This document shows, in pieces, positions 23,144 through 35,743 of a stretch of 64,000 nt of DNA. Both the position numbers and the translations under genes were made by a program. The notes under the pieces are model-generated. The model was not told where the DNA came from, did not search any database, and was given only the letters and a program-made list of their open reading frames with translations. Position 1 is the first letter of the stretch. Each line of letters starts with the position of its first letter. Source of the stretch: Gibbula magus (Eukaryota; Mollusca; Gastropoda; Trochida; Trochidae); the NCBI GenBank assembly GCA_936450465.1, contig OW388292.1, positions 30,116,868-30,180,867 of the forward strand. Direction: 5' to 3'.

Positions 23144-24004
23144 CTTTTTCTCTTCACGAATCTGACAGCTGACTTTATTACAAATCTGTACTTTCTTAAC
23201 TCAAAACCAACAGGATTACATAGTTTTTCATTAAACACACACATCAAATCCCTACATATTGACATCGAAGATTTATCAATCCTCTTAAACCCACCAATCA
23301 AATAACTGATTTACATAATCTTCTAATCAATGACGATTTTTAAAACAAAACAACCAAATACGATGTTGATGAAAATCGTAGGACTGGAATTGTTTTTTTA
23401 TTGTCAATTTTTAATTTACAAATCCCCGAGAATAATCCATTCAGGGCAATTCAAGCAGACTCTTAGAGATGAAGATAACTGTTAAACATATATCAGCTTG
23501 GATATGAACCTCAGAATGGTGGCTATAGATCAGTAGATGATTTGAATTAATCAACTGTATTGAACTTTGAACCAAAACTACAATCTCTCTCTTATCCAAA
23601 TTTTGGCTTTATAGTATCAAATAATGCAAAGGATTAGAATTTATCCATTAAGAAAACAATTGACCTTTCGTTACTAGAAACTCTAATGCATGTTAAATGT
23701 TATCAAAGGTTTTATTCCTGTTCCTGTTGGTGAGTACATACCGAAGTGCCTTATGAAAATGGCGAGCTGTGAAGGAATCCTTATTAATGATGACATGCTT
23801 TTAGGGGTCAGGACATCAATATCCATGGAATATGTATGGCGCGATTGTTTTGATTAGTTGGATGTATCTCAACCGTGATTCTATGGTTCAGTTAAGAGGG
23901 TGCTACATGTACTTATACCATAAGGACATGTTACATTGATGTTGATGTTACTGTAAATTGTCAATGTCAATGTAATACGATTGAGTGATTACTTAAATTA
24001 CAAT

Positions 24005-24035
24005 ACTCGCTGCTAATGGCTGCATTACACAATAA
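24005..24035 (+). mobile_element. Relic LINE 3' tail
   Basis: ACTCGCTGCTAATGGCTGC matches the LINE tail hairpin; its partner at 40,995 in B3 is at the same position, so the insertion predates the B duplication. Confidence 0.6.
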
Positions 24036-24339
24036 CAATAGGCAATACAAAGGTTGACCGGGAAGTGGTTCTGAACATTTAATTGAACAAGTGAAATTTA
24101 ATCTATCTATTAACGGTTGTCATTTCCTGAATGATGTGTTACTTTAGGTAATGAATTGAACGTTTCATGTATCTATGGATTTCATATTTATAAAATCCTC
24201 AACCTGAATAGACTTCCATTGTGGAACATTTGTCAACTTAATTAAGACCATATGTCACAATCAAACTGATTTGTAAATACAGTGCATTTATGAAAGCACC
24301 TTTCGAATGTCCAAATAAACTATCTAAAGAACTTATGTG

Positions 24340-24480
24340 AATCTTCTCCTCCCTTCTCTGATGCAATTTGTACAGTTCATACAACCTGCAGCAAGAAAAT
24401 AGTCTGGACATGTATCTATCAACAGGAGGGTATGTGTGACCATAAGGTTTCCAACCCTAGACATGAGCTATACTAGTATT
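24340..24480 (+). other. Island R copy 2 (+ orientation, B1)
   Basis: TCTGATGCAATTTGTACAG followed by CCTGCAGCAAGAAAATAG, with a pyrimidine-rich stretch just upstream as for a 3' splice site. The frame SKKIVWTCIYQQEG... is open to TAG near 24,475. Inverted relative to the A copies. Confidence 0.4.
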
Positions 24481-24997
24481 TGAACACTGCAGACGAAATG
24501 GGATATAAACCCTATGGGGATGGGAATAATCGATATAGCATAACCTAATACTTCAAGACTGTTAAGTCGTTCAGTCGGTGGCTAAAATGAATACTTGTTT
24601 AAGGGACTTTCAGTGCTGGTGATTGATCTCTGACTCTGAGAGTGTAGGGGAGAATTACGTAATCAACAGTCCACAAAATACTCTTGCTGATAGTCCAACA
24701 GTTTGGACACTTTACACAATACATATTTTGTATATTGGGAGCATAGTTAAATAATCTTTGAAACACATTTCATTTTGTGCCTATATACATCGGTTTAATG
24801 GTTTGTAAGTATGACCAAAAAAGGTACATTGTTATATAAGTGTATTGGCATAGGCACTAAAATCTCACGAGTTCAGAAATTTGGCATAACATACGTACAT
24901 TGTTGATTAGTGATTTATGGGCGTCACAATAATATGTCTAAAAAATACGTCCTTCACGTTTCACATTGGGTATCTTATGTGTTTATCTATACTGCAG

Positions 24998-25070
24998 GTT
25001 TGTGGGACGAACATTTCTTTCATTTTCACAGTTGATACTTTTGCGAGGAAACCGATTTGAACAGTATGTC
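24998..25070 (+). other. Possible island V relative in B1
   Basis: Starts after TTTATCTATACTGCAG, preceded by TCACGTTTCACATTGGG, which resembles the lead-in to island V. No long frame follows. Confidence 0.25.
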
Positions 25071-25674
25071 TAATCATGAATTATAACATTTTGTTCTATT
25101 CAGTTGTAGTCATTTTTGAAAAAGTGCATGATGTACATTTGATTGTAATGTAAAAATATGAAGGAAAACCAAGATGGATACTGGATAGTCAACTTCGGTG
25201 GAGATACTAATCTCGTTATCGTGGTTTTCTAACTTCTAAAATTCTTCGTAAATAAATTATGTAAAGATATATAGCGCATTTCTTTGACATATACTCTCCC
25301 TATGGATCAACTGTTTATGGGCAAATGCAAATCGTTGATGTTGACCGAAGATTTATGTTAGAATTGATTAAATTCATTAGATACATATTTTGTTCATTGC
25401 TTCATCATAAAGGTTATGGTTATGGTGCAGTGAAGATTAAATGAATATCTGAATATTATGAATGCATAAAATACGAAATCACTTCAGCAGTCTTGTTGAT
25501 TGAATGTAATTAAGAGTAGTTAAAATCACCCCCCACCCCTCCCCATCATTTTGGGATCAAAAGTGGTCATCTAAATTTACAAAAGTATAGCTCCTAATGT
25601 CATATAAAAAACTTACTCAACAACAAACCGTAGGTATTTCATGCCTTTTAGACCTCTATTACCTTTACCTCCAG

Positions 25675-25815
25675 TACCTTTGTGTTTACACAGTCTGAAA
25701 ATCTAATAAACCTCCTCAATCATTCAGGCATTGAATCACACCACTTTCACAATCCACGCAGGTCAATTGAAGGGATTTCAGTAAAGTGGTGAGAGACAAC
25801 TGTGACTAATAGATG
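25675..25815 (+). other. Island Qa copy 3 (B1)
   Basis: Acceptor TTTACCTCCAG. A frame including NLLNHSGIESHHFHNP ends at TGA near 25,790; the matching frame of 36,232 reads NLLDRSGIESNHFRNP. Confidence 0.4.
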
Positions 25816-25965
25816 CAGCAGAATTTAGAGAGCAAATGCTCTCAATGCTTCCCTTTGAGTGTCGACAGACAAGAGAAATGTTGGTAGCATGTGAAAAAAA
25901 TGTTAGATTTCTTGTTACATTATGATGAACAGTTGTAAAGTACGATGGATATATGCCATGTCTTA

Positions 25966-25968
<3 letters not shown>

Positions 25969-26001
<33 letters not shown>
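25969..26001. repeat. (TA)n microsatellite
   Basis: About 16 TA units in B1; the homologous site in B2 (36,410) has only CTATATAC. Confidence 0.95.
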
Positions 26002-26005
<4 letters not shown>

Positions 26006-26252
26006 TTGCAAAAGTAGTTTTGCTACAATATCAATGATCACTACAAATTTGTTTCATACTGCATGGCAGCAATTTTCGAGTGATAGCTTGTTAGGTGTTT
26101 TGGCCACTTTTGTTACATGCACGCTTGTGTCTGGAGACTGATTGGGGAGCTTGGGCTGTGTTTTGGCGATGTGTTTTAGAGTGTTTGGGGTCGAGCGCTC
26201 TTCATCCTTATAAGGTCAAACTGCAAAAAACCTTTCTGGTTTTTGTATTTTG

Positions 26253-26254
<2 letters not shown>

Positions 26255-26322
<68 letters not shown>
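26255..26322. repeat. (TA)n microsatellite
   Basis: About 34 TA units. The ~250 bp between this and the tract at 25,969 is absent from B2, so the two tracts bracket an insertion. Confidence 0.95.
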
Positions 26323-26325
<3 letters not shown>

Positions 26326-27355
26326 TATTCAAGTTATTACAGTTAATAATAAATATAATATATAACACTATTAGTATACTACAATGGACTTGAACTTACA
26401 CTTCTATTTGCAAAAAATACATATTTGGCTATGATGAATAAAATCATAATACATTCATATTGATTTCTAAAGAAAGAAAACCTAGGGTACTAGGAAATCC
26501 ATATATGACATATATTGAGATAGAAATAGAAATAATGAGAATGTACACGATTGCTTGCTTCCTATTCCTGGCGTTCTTCACATACACCAGTTAGCACTGT
26601 ATCATTAAACAAATCTGGAAACATTTATTCAGCAAGTGAAACATTTGTATCAATTACAATATTGTTTGTCACTATTTTCTGGATACGCAAACGTAAAAGG
26701 ATAACGACAGTGAACAATTACTTCACATGAGAGATGTGTTTATAAACTATTTACATTACAATATCACTCACGTCAAGCAATTTCATTTCGTTCTGGCAGG
26801 ACAAATAAACATGTACAATCGGAGCACTAGAATACCTCTAGCTCTCAACAACTGAGCATAATGAAATCAAGTTTGTTGCAGATAACACAGTTTCCAGATG
26901 GAGCCATCAGTTTCCGCATTAAAACAAGTCCTTAGCACCACTATTTATTTGATAAATAATTTCTCACCAAATTCTAGAATGCCTCACGGACCAAACCTGT
27001 AAAACTGCCGCCTATAAATGATTATCCAGTCGTTACTTACATTTGGACTAGTTGTTCAAAATGGAACTGTAGGTGTTTCAAATACTTTTTATATTCATAT
27101 TTCTTTAGAAATGTGCAACAAGGACACCATTAAATACTATGGTTGACAAATTTCGAGTTTCCAAAACTATAGGCGTAAATATAAGTTTACGGGTTATACT
27201 AACATTTAGTTGCTAGATTTCCTTTCCATTTTATATCATTGAAATTTAATCTGTAGACAAAACACTTACAAGATCACATAAAGCAATAGTTATATTCGTT
27301 TCGCTTGTCTTTTATATAGCTTTTTAGACCACTGCCTTCAAATAAACACTAAGTG

Positions 27356-27426
27356 GTAAATGAAATAAGGTGGATCTAATGTTGATAAAGCACGTTTTTA
27401 TCATCCATTGGTTCATCTGTCGTCAG
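27356..27426 (+). other. Island P copy 4 (B1)
   Basis: 71 bp between AAGTG|GTAAAT (weakened donor) and TCTGTCGTCAG. Downstream ATGAAGATGAAT is followed at once by TGA, as in copy 5. Confidence 0.5.
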
Positions 27427-27724
27427 TGGCAGGTAAGATGAAGATGAATTGAGAGCAAGGTTGGTGATATAATACCATTCAGGGTTTTAATATTAATTCT
27501 TTATAAACAAAAATTCGGTTTCGAGATGACAAATAGATTCCCCATCTTAAGATGTACATGTTAATTGAATTTATTTTGAAAACATAAAATTCACAGCCTT
27601 GTTTTACTATGGGGTCTCCAATTAAAATCGTGAAATTTATTCCTGTAATTAAAGTTGGAAGAAATGGCTTTGTTGTTCCTCATAGGGAAGTACCTATCAA
27701 TCTAAATAACACTGATATAGAGTT

Positions 27725-27815
27725 AATATAATGCTGGAATCCAGCACTTTGAGCATGCAATTTGCATGGATATATGTGCTATATAAATTGTCTATTATTA
27801 TTAGTATTATTATCA
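27725..27815 (+). mobile_element. Probable SINE 3' tail remnant
   Basis: GCTGGAATCCAGCACTTTG, then TGTGCTATATAAATTGTC and (ATT)n: the 'CTATATAAAT-(ATT)n' ending common to many invertebrate SINEs. It lies at the start of sequence that B2 lacks. The family is not determined. Confidence 0.45.
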
Positions 27816-28328
27816 TGCAGAACGTTATGGTCCATCTGGCAATTTTAAGTGAACATTATTGTAGACAGCTGACGATGCTATGGTATCATACACTTTCTTA
27901 AACTACTAAGACGTCATAATCAAGATGGCATAATGATGCTTTGACTTTAACTGTCGAAGAATATGTGTTATGACAAATGCAATTTCACCTTTTCAACAAT
28001 GCAAAAACAAACTTGTTGATCAAGATGAAAATATTCTCGATTTGTCTCGAATATGTGTTACTTTAATTACATCGTGTTGATATATATCATATTTATTAGA
28101 TTGCACCTTGGCAATATTTTCTATATAACTTTTTTATGTTCCAGGTATAGTGTAAGTGATAATGTTTTCTTTATTTTACATCTAATTAATCGTTTCATAC
28201 AGAAAGCAAAGGAATACAAGAAACATGAAATACTGTCAGTCTCTCAAACTCATGAAATTAACATGTATAATGAAGTTATTTCATATCATATATACTGTAT
28301 GCTAACATTTGTAACTGTATTTATTATA

Positions 28329-28562
28329 GGCGAGGTGAGGTGAGCTGGGGTTAAACGTCGGTTCCAAGAGTAATTCATTCATATCACGACTGCTAGTATT
28401 ATGGTAGAGAGAAGGCCGCAACGCCATATGGCGATGCTTTTCGGTGAAACCTGAGAGCATTGGCTGGAACTAGGGAACCATGGGTGACAAAGACAAAGTT
28501 GCCGTGCCCCTAGTGGGATTCGAATCCCAGACAAGCAAATCACTGCACTATCCAGCCCCCTA
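28329..28562 (-). mobile_element. tRNA-derived SINE, internally deleted
   Basis: Minus-strand copy. From right to left: a tRNA head (box B as GGATTCGAATCCCAG around 28,518), then the body to AAACCCCAGCTCACCTCACC. The ~60 bp centre present in the 57,341 copy is missing. Near-identical flanks TATTTATTATA (28,318) and TATTTAATATA (28,563) suggest a target duplication. Confidence 0.82.
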
Positions 28563-28576
28563 TATTTAATATAACA

Positions 28577-29456
28577 ATATGCTTCAAGGCTGCATGATGG
28601 CAGCAGCATCTTTACTGCAGAAGCTAAGGCCATTCTTAAGGCCGTCCATCACATTAAAAACTCAACCCCTAATAATTACATTATTTTTTCCGATTCACTT
28701 TCTTGCCTACAAGCAATTAAAAACTGTAAGAGTGATCATCCAATTATGACAATGTGACATCGTCTTCTGCTGGCTTCCTAGCCATATGGGTATAAGAGGT
28801 AATAACAAAGCTGACTCAGCTGCTAAATCAGCATTAAACCTCAAACATATTTCTCCTACCAAAGTTCCATATACGGATTCCAAACCTGCTATTAAATCTT
28901 ACATTAAACAACGTTGGAAGTCCCAATGGGACCAACAACATCATAACAAACTTCACACTATTCAACCTCATTTAGGTTACAAATCTCTATCCTCTTTTAC
29001 CCGGCAGGAAGCTTGTGTCCTACGACGATGTCGTATTGGACACTCTCATCTTACTCACTCATATCTTTTAAAGGGGGAAGATCCCCCAGTATGTATACCC
29101 TGTCAGTGTCCTCTCACAATCAAACACATTCTATGTGAGTGTTGGGACACTGCACATATCAGGGAAACTTTTTATCCTTCTATTTCAATCAATCAAGTTT
29201 TTACTCATTTCGGTGAGCATCGTGTTTTAGATTTTCTAAAGGCTATACACCTTATTGACAAATTGTAAATTTTAACTTTTCATTATCAGCTTTTATTCAA
29301 CTTGTGATAATTTGCTGATGTTTTTGCGGCCTTCGTGCCGTGTTCCGTTTTTCAATTGCAATTTTCTTTTTTAAATTAGGCAAATAAATTAAATATCTCG
29401 CCGCTAATGGCTGCAATACTGCCGAAGCGGCGTTAAACAATAACTCACTCACTCAC
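28577..29456 (+). mobile_element. 5'-truncated RNase H-bearing LINE
   Basis: Perfect 11 bp target duplication TTAATATAACA (28,566-28,576 and 29,457-29,467). It is nearly identical to the 9,419 copy, extends slightly further 5' (GGCAGCAGCATCTTTACTGC), and has lost ~38 bp near 28,750 relative to it. Confidence 0.93.
28786..29268 (+). pseudogene. LINE polyprotein C-terminal fragment, frame broken by deletion
   Basis: A 160-codon frame from MGIRGNNKADSAAK (third RNase H acidic motif) through the Cys/His cluster CIPCQCPLTIKHILCEC to the same C-terminus (HLIDKL) as at 10,105. The earlier RNase H motifs (FTAEAK, FSDSLSC at 28,610-28,705) are present but out of frame because of the ~38 bp deletion, so the RNase H cannot be made. 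Confidence 0.88.
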
Positions 29457-29723
29457 TTAATATAACATTATAATATGTTAAGTACATTTTAAAAATATTT
29501 TTAATATAATGTGCTTAACCGTTATTACCAATTTAACAGTTATAACCAATTTAACATTCATTCAATCCTTTGAACGGGATTTTGAAATGGTACTTCATAA
29601 GGTATTGCATACATTTGGTTAACAGTGTATGCTACAAGTTGTTTTTGAGAGTGTTGAGGCTCACTCCATTGTTGCAGATGCAGTGACTCTACAGGCCTAG
29701 GCTGTAAGAGTCTAATTTCTGGG

Positions 29724-30118
29724 TAGCAGACTGTAGTTCGTAGACTGTATTGTTGCTAAGCATCAGCAACGTCGAATGAGTATCTCCTTGCTTAAAGAGA
29801 ATTTATTTTGTGAGGTCAAAACATTGTTATAAGATTTTCAACATATGGCATTTTTCATTAGATACTATCCTCTAGCACTTCCGGTTGTGCTTAAACTGGT
29901 AAGTTTAATCTCAAAGATGTAGAGTAGATTTATGCCAGTACACATTCAGGCATATTTGGCTTCATTTTAATGATCAATGCTGTATGTATTTATATTTAAA
30001 GATGATTGTATCTGTAGCAGACTGTGATTCCTTGGAAGATGTTATTGTTGTCAAGCATCAGCAATGACAAATGAATATCTACTTGCTTAATGGGAGTTGA
30101 TTTCCTGAGATCAGAGCA
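29724..30118 (+). repeat. Direct repeat, two ~100 bp units 290 bp apart
   Basis: Units at 29,724-29,822 and 30,014-30,118 share GTAGCAGACTGT, GTTGCTAAGCATCAGCAA-type and TATCTCCTTGCTTAA motifs. They lie in the B1-specific insertion. The element type is unknown. Confidence 0.6.
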
Positions 30119-31441
30119 CCAATAAAGGACTTTCAAAGTATTCATATGATTCACATTCAATATATTTCATTAGATATGTATCATTGAATCAAGGACAACA
30201 TATAGAAATAATTGCGTGCATAGGTGGTGTTTTAGGGGATTCGATCCCCTAAGTTTGTATGCATGTTTCAATGTTAAACTGATCATAAAAATACCTTTAC
30301 CACACCAAATGTCAGCTACTCTTACACAATAATACCTGCCTCGGATGGGTACTTTAGTATCAGCCACCTTTGCACTGTATAAAAAATATCATAAGAAAAT
30401 GATGTTTTATAACTTGAATTGATCATGAATTCAAATATTTGCGAACAATATTTTTTAGATCCGCGTTCTATCACAAGTGAGAATGTAACATTAATAGTGC
30501 TAACTGCATATACTATGATAGGCATAACAGCGTCTGTTTAAAATGCAGCATGGCAATTGTTGTGCTTAGGCTATGCATTTCAATTACACTGTAATATGTT
30601 ATGCATTCTATTTAATTGTTAATTTACAAGAGAAATATCTCTCTCGAAAGGTTTTAAGATTGATATTTGGGACCTTTAGTCACATCTCATGTCTCAAATA
30701 TAAGTAAGACAAAATTCATTGTGACATGCACATTTCTGGTACAGTAGAAATATAAGTGCACATAACCTTGTTTACAATGTTTAGGAATCATTGAAGTGAA
30801 TGTGTAAGATAACATTTGCGATATATTGCCTCTGGCAGAAGAAACTGCATGTACTGTGGCACATTTCTGCATTAAAACAAATAAAACGTGACTATTGAAA
30901 GGTTAGAACGGTCTTGTCATACGCCTAATCCTAACAACTCCCCACTATATAGTTAACAGTAAATGCAGTGAGAAAATAATTCGACTGAAATAAGTCGATA
31001 AAAAACAGGATCATGTTTTACAAAAATAAATATGTTGTAAATGTTTTTAAAATTTAAGACCAATAATATTTTATGGTACAATCTAGTCAAGTGAAGATGC
31101 CTAAAACATTGAAGAACGCAAGTTTTGTCATTATTTCAAACGCGAAGTGATACAGCGATTGACCTTCGTTATTGTGTGTTACATACCTCTCGCCTCACCA
31201 AGTTTATCACGAATAAAAGAACTATTATGCAACATATCAACAATAAATGAAATTCAGAATGTTATGGAATAGTGAATATGATATTAACACCTCAAAAGGT
31301 CAACATTCATTGACTGAAACATCACAACAGCGTCGTTCACCGTCAGACGTGGAAAGCAAGGGAGATAATCACTTTAAAAAGGGAGATAATTTCATTTCAA
31401 AGGGAGACAATCATGAAAAGTAATTCCGGCCACACGTTAGT

Positions 31442-31480
31442 CACTGCAGTGAAAATATGAGTTATATTTTCACTGCAGTG
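31442..31480. repeat. Perfect 17 bp hairpin
   Basis: CACTGCAGTGAAAATAT, a 5 base loop, then the exact reverse complement. The first arm is repeated once more directly after (31,471-31,487). Confidence 0.9.
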
Positions 31481-32171
31481 AAAATATGACTTTCTACTGC
31501 TTATGTGCAAATATGGATTATATTTTCATTGTATAATCACATATTTCATTGCTAGTTATATAATAATATGTGTTATTTCAACCACCAAACACAAACAACA
31601 TGAACATATGAACATATTGTGGATCAAGATGTGGCTCAACACCAGGAATCAAGTGAGGATGAGCTGTCAGATGTCAACTCTGAGAGAGTTGGAAATACAG
31701 ATTGGCACGTTGGGACTGGCAAACTGTAACGTTACACTTTCACAATTAGTAGTGGATTATGTCGTACATTGAATAATTACTGTCTACTTACAGCTAAAAT
31801 GGGTGTCTGTATATGATGGTAGTTTATTTAAATCCGTAAATACAAATAACACTTCCTCTATACGTATATTAGCGCTGAAGAGACCAGTTTCAGAGGACAA
31901 AATGTATCTTGATTCTCGGTTATTCCTATCATGTTTGCTATAAAACGTATCGATATTGAACAATATTACTTAAATATTTGGTCAAAACCACTCTCCAATA
32001 GTAATCAATGACAGTATGATCTAAATAGCTAAATGTGAGATTTGGCTGTTACTAAAACCGGACTTCCACAATAATAGGGAACTCATTAGAATCCAGTAAT
32101 AACGCAGCGTAGCTTGTTATCAAATATTTCCAGAAATATAGAATTATTAGCTGAAGGTGTGTATCCTTACC

Positions 32172-32445
32172 AGAATCATTACCATTGATAGAACGAACTG
32201 AGTATCTCACTCCAGATTATATGATAAAAACTGATCTCGTTTGTTCTAGGGGTCACAAATATTGTGCGTATAGACGTCTGTCTACATTACCGTACTACAG
32301 ATTACCAAAGAAGTGTAGAGATGTTTACCCATATCAGAAAATTAGAGCTTCCATCAAAGTCTGTCAATGGATTCAGGTTTGTAAAACCCCAAGAGTCACA
32401 AATATGAACAGTGCATTCTATGCACAAAATTATATGTATGAATAA
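32172..32445 (+). CDS. Candidate terminal coding exon, Cys- and Tyr-rich peptide
   Basis: A good acceptor (GTGTATCCTTACCAG, AG at about 32,174) precedes a frame open for about 88 codons to TAA 32,443-32,445. AATAAA overlaps the stop, as for a polyadenylation signal. The peptide is basic and has five cysteines: DLVCSRGHKYCAYRR, LPKKCRD and KVCQWIQVCKT. An upstream TGA in the same frame just before the acceptor fits a spliced exon rather than a longer ORF. No family is recognised and no paralogue occurs in the window. Chance is a real alternative. Confidence 0.28.
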
Positions 32446-33904
32446 AAATTATTCCAGATCGTTTCATGTTCTTGACTTATCTCAGTACTAAAGGCAAACA
32501 ATCATGCGAGAATGAGAAACGCAGTCACAAATAATTTGACTTTCTACATAATGCTTTTTTCTTGCTTGCTCAAAGCAGTACAAACATTATAACCCTAGTT
32601 GTCTGTACATGATCAACGAATTTGTCTTTCTTTCAACTCCCTGAGGAGTCCAAGTTTTCCAAAGCAAGACGTATCTCGCACCAGTCGCCATTTCTAGCTA
32701 ATTTAAGGGAGCCAATTTAAGGGAATCAGAGCCAAATGATTTGCGGTGCAGTGCTCCACTATTTTAGCAGTGAAAAGTGACGGAAATTCTGAAAGGCTTA
32801 AATCAGCCAGTCATTGAGACAGGAAAACATCGAAAACTGAAACTGATTATTTTTGCAATGTAAAAATATTATCAATGAGTGGAAATGCATTTTTAGTAAA
32901 TATCAGAAAAACAGAATCCAGTAAAACTGTAGCCACACTGAGCATATTGAGAAACATTGCTCTGAGAATGTGATGCTAATGTGCAGGTGTCACATTTCAG
33001 CCCATTTCATACATAAATAACTGTCCTTCAATCATGCCAAAAGTTTATTTTGAATATGGTGACCAAATTACAATTGAAATTTATCTTACACGTTTATTAA
33101 CTCATAACACATAATTGAACATTAGAGTGCATTTATAGGTTAATAATATATATCCTGATAAAGGCCAGGACTGTTAAAATTACGAACGAAGACTAACTTT
33201 TAAAACGTTTTTAATCATATAGCTTAGCACATGCCAACGGTTTCCAGTCCTTCTATCCTCTTTGACACCAGGCCATCCAAACCTTTCACCGCGTTCATCC
33301 GTCTTTTCACTTGGAAATTTTGAAAAAAAATTAAACTTTATTCCATGATTTGATGAATTACAACACCCAAGCAACACAATATACCATATCAAGTCAGAAA
33401 CTGTCTCGAAATTGTCCCATTCACTCTGTTAGAACAACAGCGGGCCGTAGAGCATCTCTGACGTCACAGCCAAACCCCGACGAAGGCTCCCGTTGAAATA
33501 TGCTTATCGCTTCAGGCAGCAGTCAGTGCGGTTCTTTTATCACGTAATTAGTAGATAAGCACAGCTTTCCATATTATTTTCGGGGGAATATGTTTTTAAA
33601 AGTATATTTTACAGAATATAAATGTTTATACATATTCTCCTTTAAAGGTTGTCATTTCCTGAATAATTTGTTTACATGGCGGCAAGCAGTTCATGTTCTG
33701 AACTTCAGGTAATGAATTGAACGTTTCATATAACTATTGATCTCATTATTCCAAAATCCCCAAACCGAATAGACTTTCATTGTTGAACATCTGTCCACTT
33801 AGTATAATCTGTCAAATTCAAACTGATTTGTAAATACAGACAAAGTTTGCATTTATGAAAGGCTTTTTCGCATGTCCAAATAAGAAACTTAAGAACTTGT
33901 TGAA

Positions 33905-34075
33905 ATCAACTTCTTCTTTTACTGATGCAATTTGTCCAGTACATACAGCTTGCAGCAAGGACATAGTCTTGACATGTATCCATCAACAGAAGGCTCTCTC
34001 GTCATTGTGATCTTAAGGTTTCCAACCCAGGACATGAGTTATACCAGTATTTGAATACTGCAGACGAAATGTCTA
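33905..34075 (+). other. Island R copy 3 (B2)
   Basis: Carries GATGCAATTTGTCCAG and GCTTGCAGCAAGGACATAG. One frame ends ILRFPTQDMSYTSI then TGA, echoing ILRFPTPVLSYINI of 18,554, but a 1 bp difference upstream shifts the rest. Confidence 0.4.
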
Positions 34076-35743
34076 TATACCCTCTGGGGATGGTTTTATC
34101 AATATAGTATAATCTAATGCATCGACTCTGATTCAGTCGTTACACATGATTTCAAGAAACCTAATGATTTATGTTTCGGTGGCTGTATGGATAATTGTTT
34201 CAGTGTTGGTGATTGATATCTGACTCTGAGGGTGTGGGTAAAATATCCGTTATTCTTTTTTTAAAAATACTTTTGCAGATAGTGTGATGTCGTTTCAGCT
34301 CTCAGCTGTTTTAATAATGTACTAGATGAGTGAATTGTGTCACATCTAAATTGGGTCTTTCCCTTTCTTTTCAGGTACGGTACAGAAAAGGGATTACATA
34401 TTTGAAAGAGACGACGATTTACAATATTTCACAAATTATATTGACCTCACACTTTATACCTGGAAGTGAAGTCATTCACATGGACTCAATGAGCCATTTG
34501 ACAAGATGGACACCCATAGAGCCTAAAACAAAATCAGGATGAAACATGAATGTTAAAATGCTGAATGTAAAGAAATGAACGAATGAGTTTTTCAAGTGTC
34601 TCAAACAAAACACGTTGAATGTGACATCAATGTTTGTAATTGTAATGGATTTAATTAAATAAACCAATTTTCCCTGTCCTGATTTGCTTTTAATCATGGT
34701 TTAGTTACATTACGCTCACCATCAAATAGATATACTTGTAAACTATCAACAGTTCGGACACTTTATTATAGTGTTTTTCAGGGAGCATGGTGAAATTATC
34801 AGTTCAGTGCTAATGAACATGATTTTAATGGTTTACAAGTATGATCAAACAAGGTACAATGTTATATGCCTGTATTGGTTCAGGTACTTAAAACCTCAGG
34901 AGTTCAGAAATGTTGCATAACATACTTTAGTTGTTGATTTGTGATGATCGATGTGGCTGAAAGATTTGTCCTTCACGTTTCCCATTGGGTCACTTACATG
35001 TTTATCTATACTGCAGGTATTTATGGGACCAACCTAATCAAAACGAAGAATAAAGAAATACTGTAAGACAGTCTATATATTTAAATCACTAAATCTTAAA
35101 TGTATGGAACATAACCAACTTTAGCGAGACGTTAATATTATAGAACCTTTGGTTTTAGGAGAACAATTGTCATTCTTTCTTCTTCGTCATTAATATGAAG
35201 AAATAGAGTGTAGCGATTTTCATTTGTACACTTCTATGAACGTTTGACACATTCTTTTCCCAATTTATTTAATAAAACTTGTTAACATAATCTGTTATTT
35301 AATATACAATATAGTACATAACAGAAATAACGTCTCTCGTGTTCACAGTTGATCCTTTTATGAGGAAAATCAATTTGGACATTAGGTCTAATCATGAATT
35401 ATAACATTATCTTCTATTTACATGTAGTTGTAGTCAGTTTTTAAAAGGTGTATTATGTACATTTAATTGTACTGTAAAGATATGAATGCAATGAATGATA
35501 TATTTCAGTGTAGATACCAACATCATTATCTTGGGTTTCCTACCTCTAAAATGCCTCAATAAGTCATGTAAAGATATATAGCGCAATTGCTTTTACATGC
35601 CCTTTCCCTCTGGACACATAAATCGTTGATGTCGACTGAATGTTGATGTTTGAATTGGTTAAATTTCATCAGATAATTGTTTTATATTGCTTCTTCATAG
35701 GTGTTATGGTTATGGTGCAGTAACAATTAAATGAATGTCTGAA

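Larger units (their letters stand above)
5335..23400 (+). repeat. Segmental duplication copy A1
   Basis: This ~18 kb block is collinear with 41,790-64,000. Anchors readable by eye are 5,400/41,830, 7,020/46,410, 8,460/47,440, 11,090/49,360, 12,970/52,340, 15,190/55,890, 18,540/59,095, 20,260/60,330, 21,420/62,240 and 23,210/63,820. The copies are interrupted by different transposons, so each shows the empty site of the other. The stretches 7,130-9,400, 11,200-12,500, 12,840-14,190 and 19,580-20,200 hold only this diverged duplicate sequence; I see no gene or RNA in them. The level of identity was not computed. Confidence 0.85.
23945..30875 (+). repeat. Segmental duplication copy B1
   Basis: Collinear with 33,640-38,620: 24,240/33,790, 25,440/35,735, 25,760/36,320, 26,800/37,045, 27,410/37,620 and 27,590/38,020. 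Homology stops near 27,697 and resumes near 30,400 (30,420/38,135), so about 27,698-30,400 is extra sequence in B1 holding a SINE tail, a SINE, a LINE and a direct repeat. The 5' end at 23,945-24,110 is shared with 40,930-41,165 but not with B2. Confidence 0.8.
31000..33630. other. Region without a duplicate partner
   Basis: Separates B1 from B2. It contains GGGAGATAAT direct repeats (31,360-31,400), a perfect hairpin (31,442-31,480) and the candidate exon at 32,172. Nothing else is recognised. Confidence 0.5.

Noticed and set aside
28379..28633. 84-codon minus-strand frame
   Set aside because: Runs across the SINE body and the LINE boundary; no coding context.
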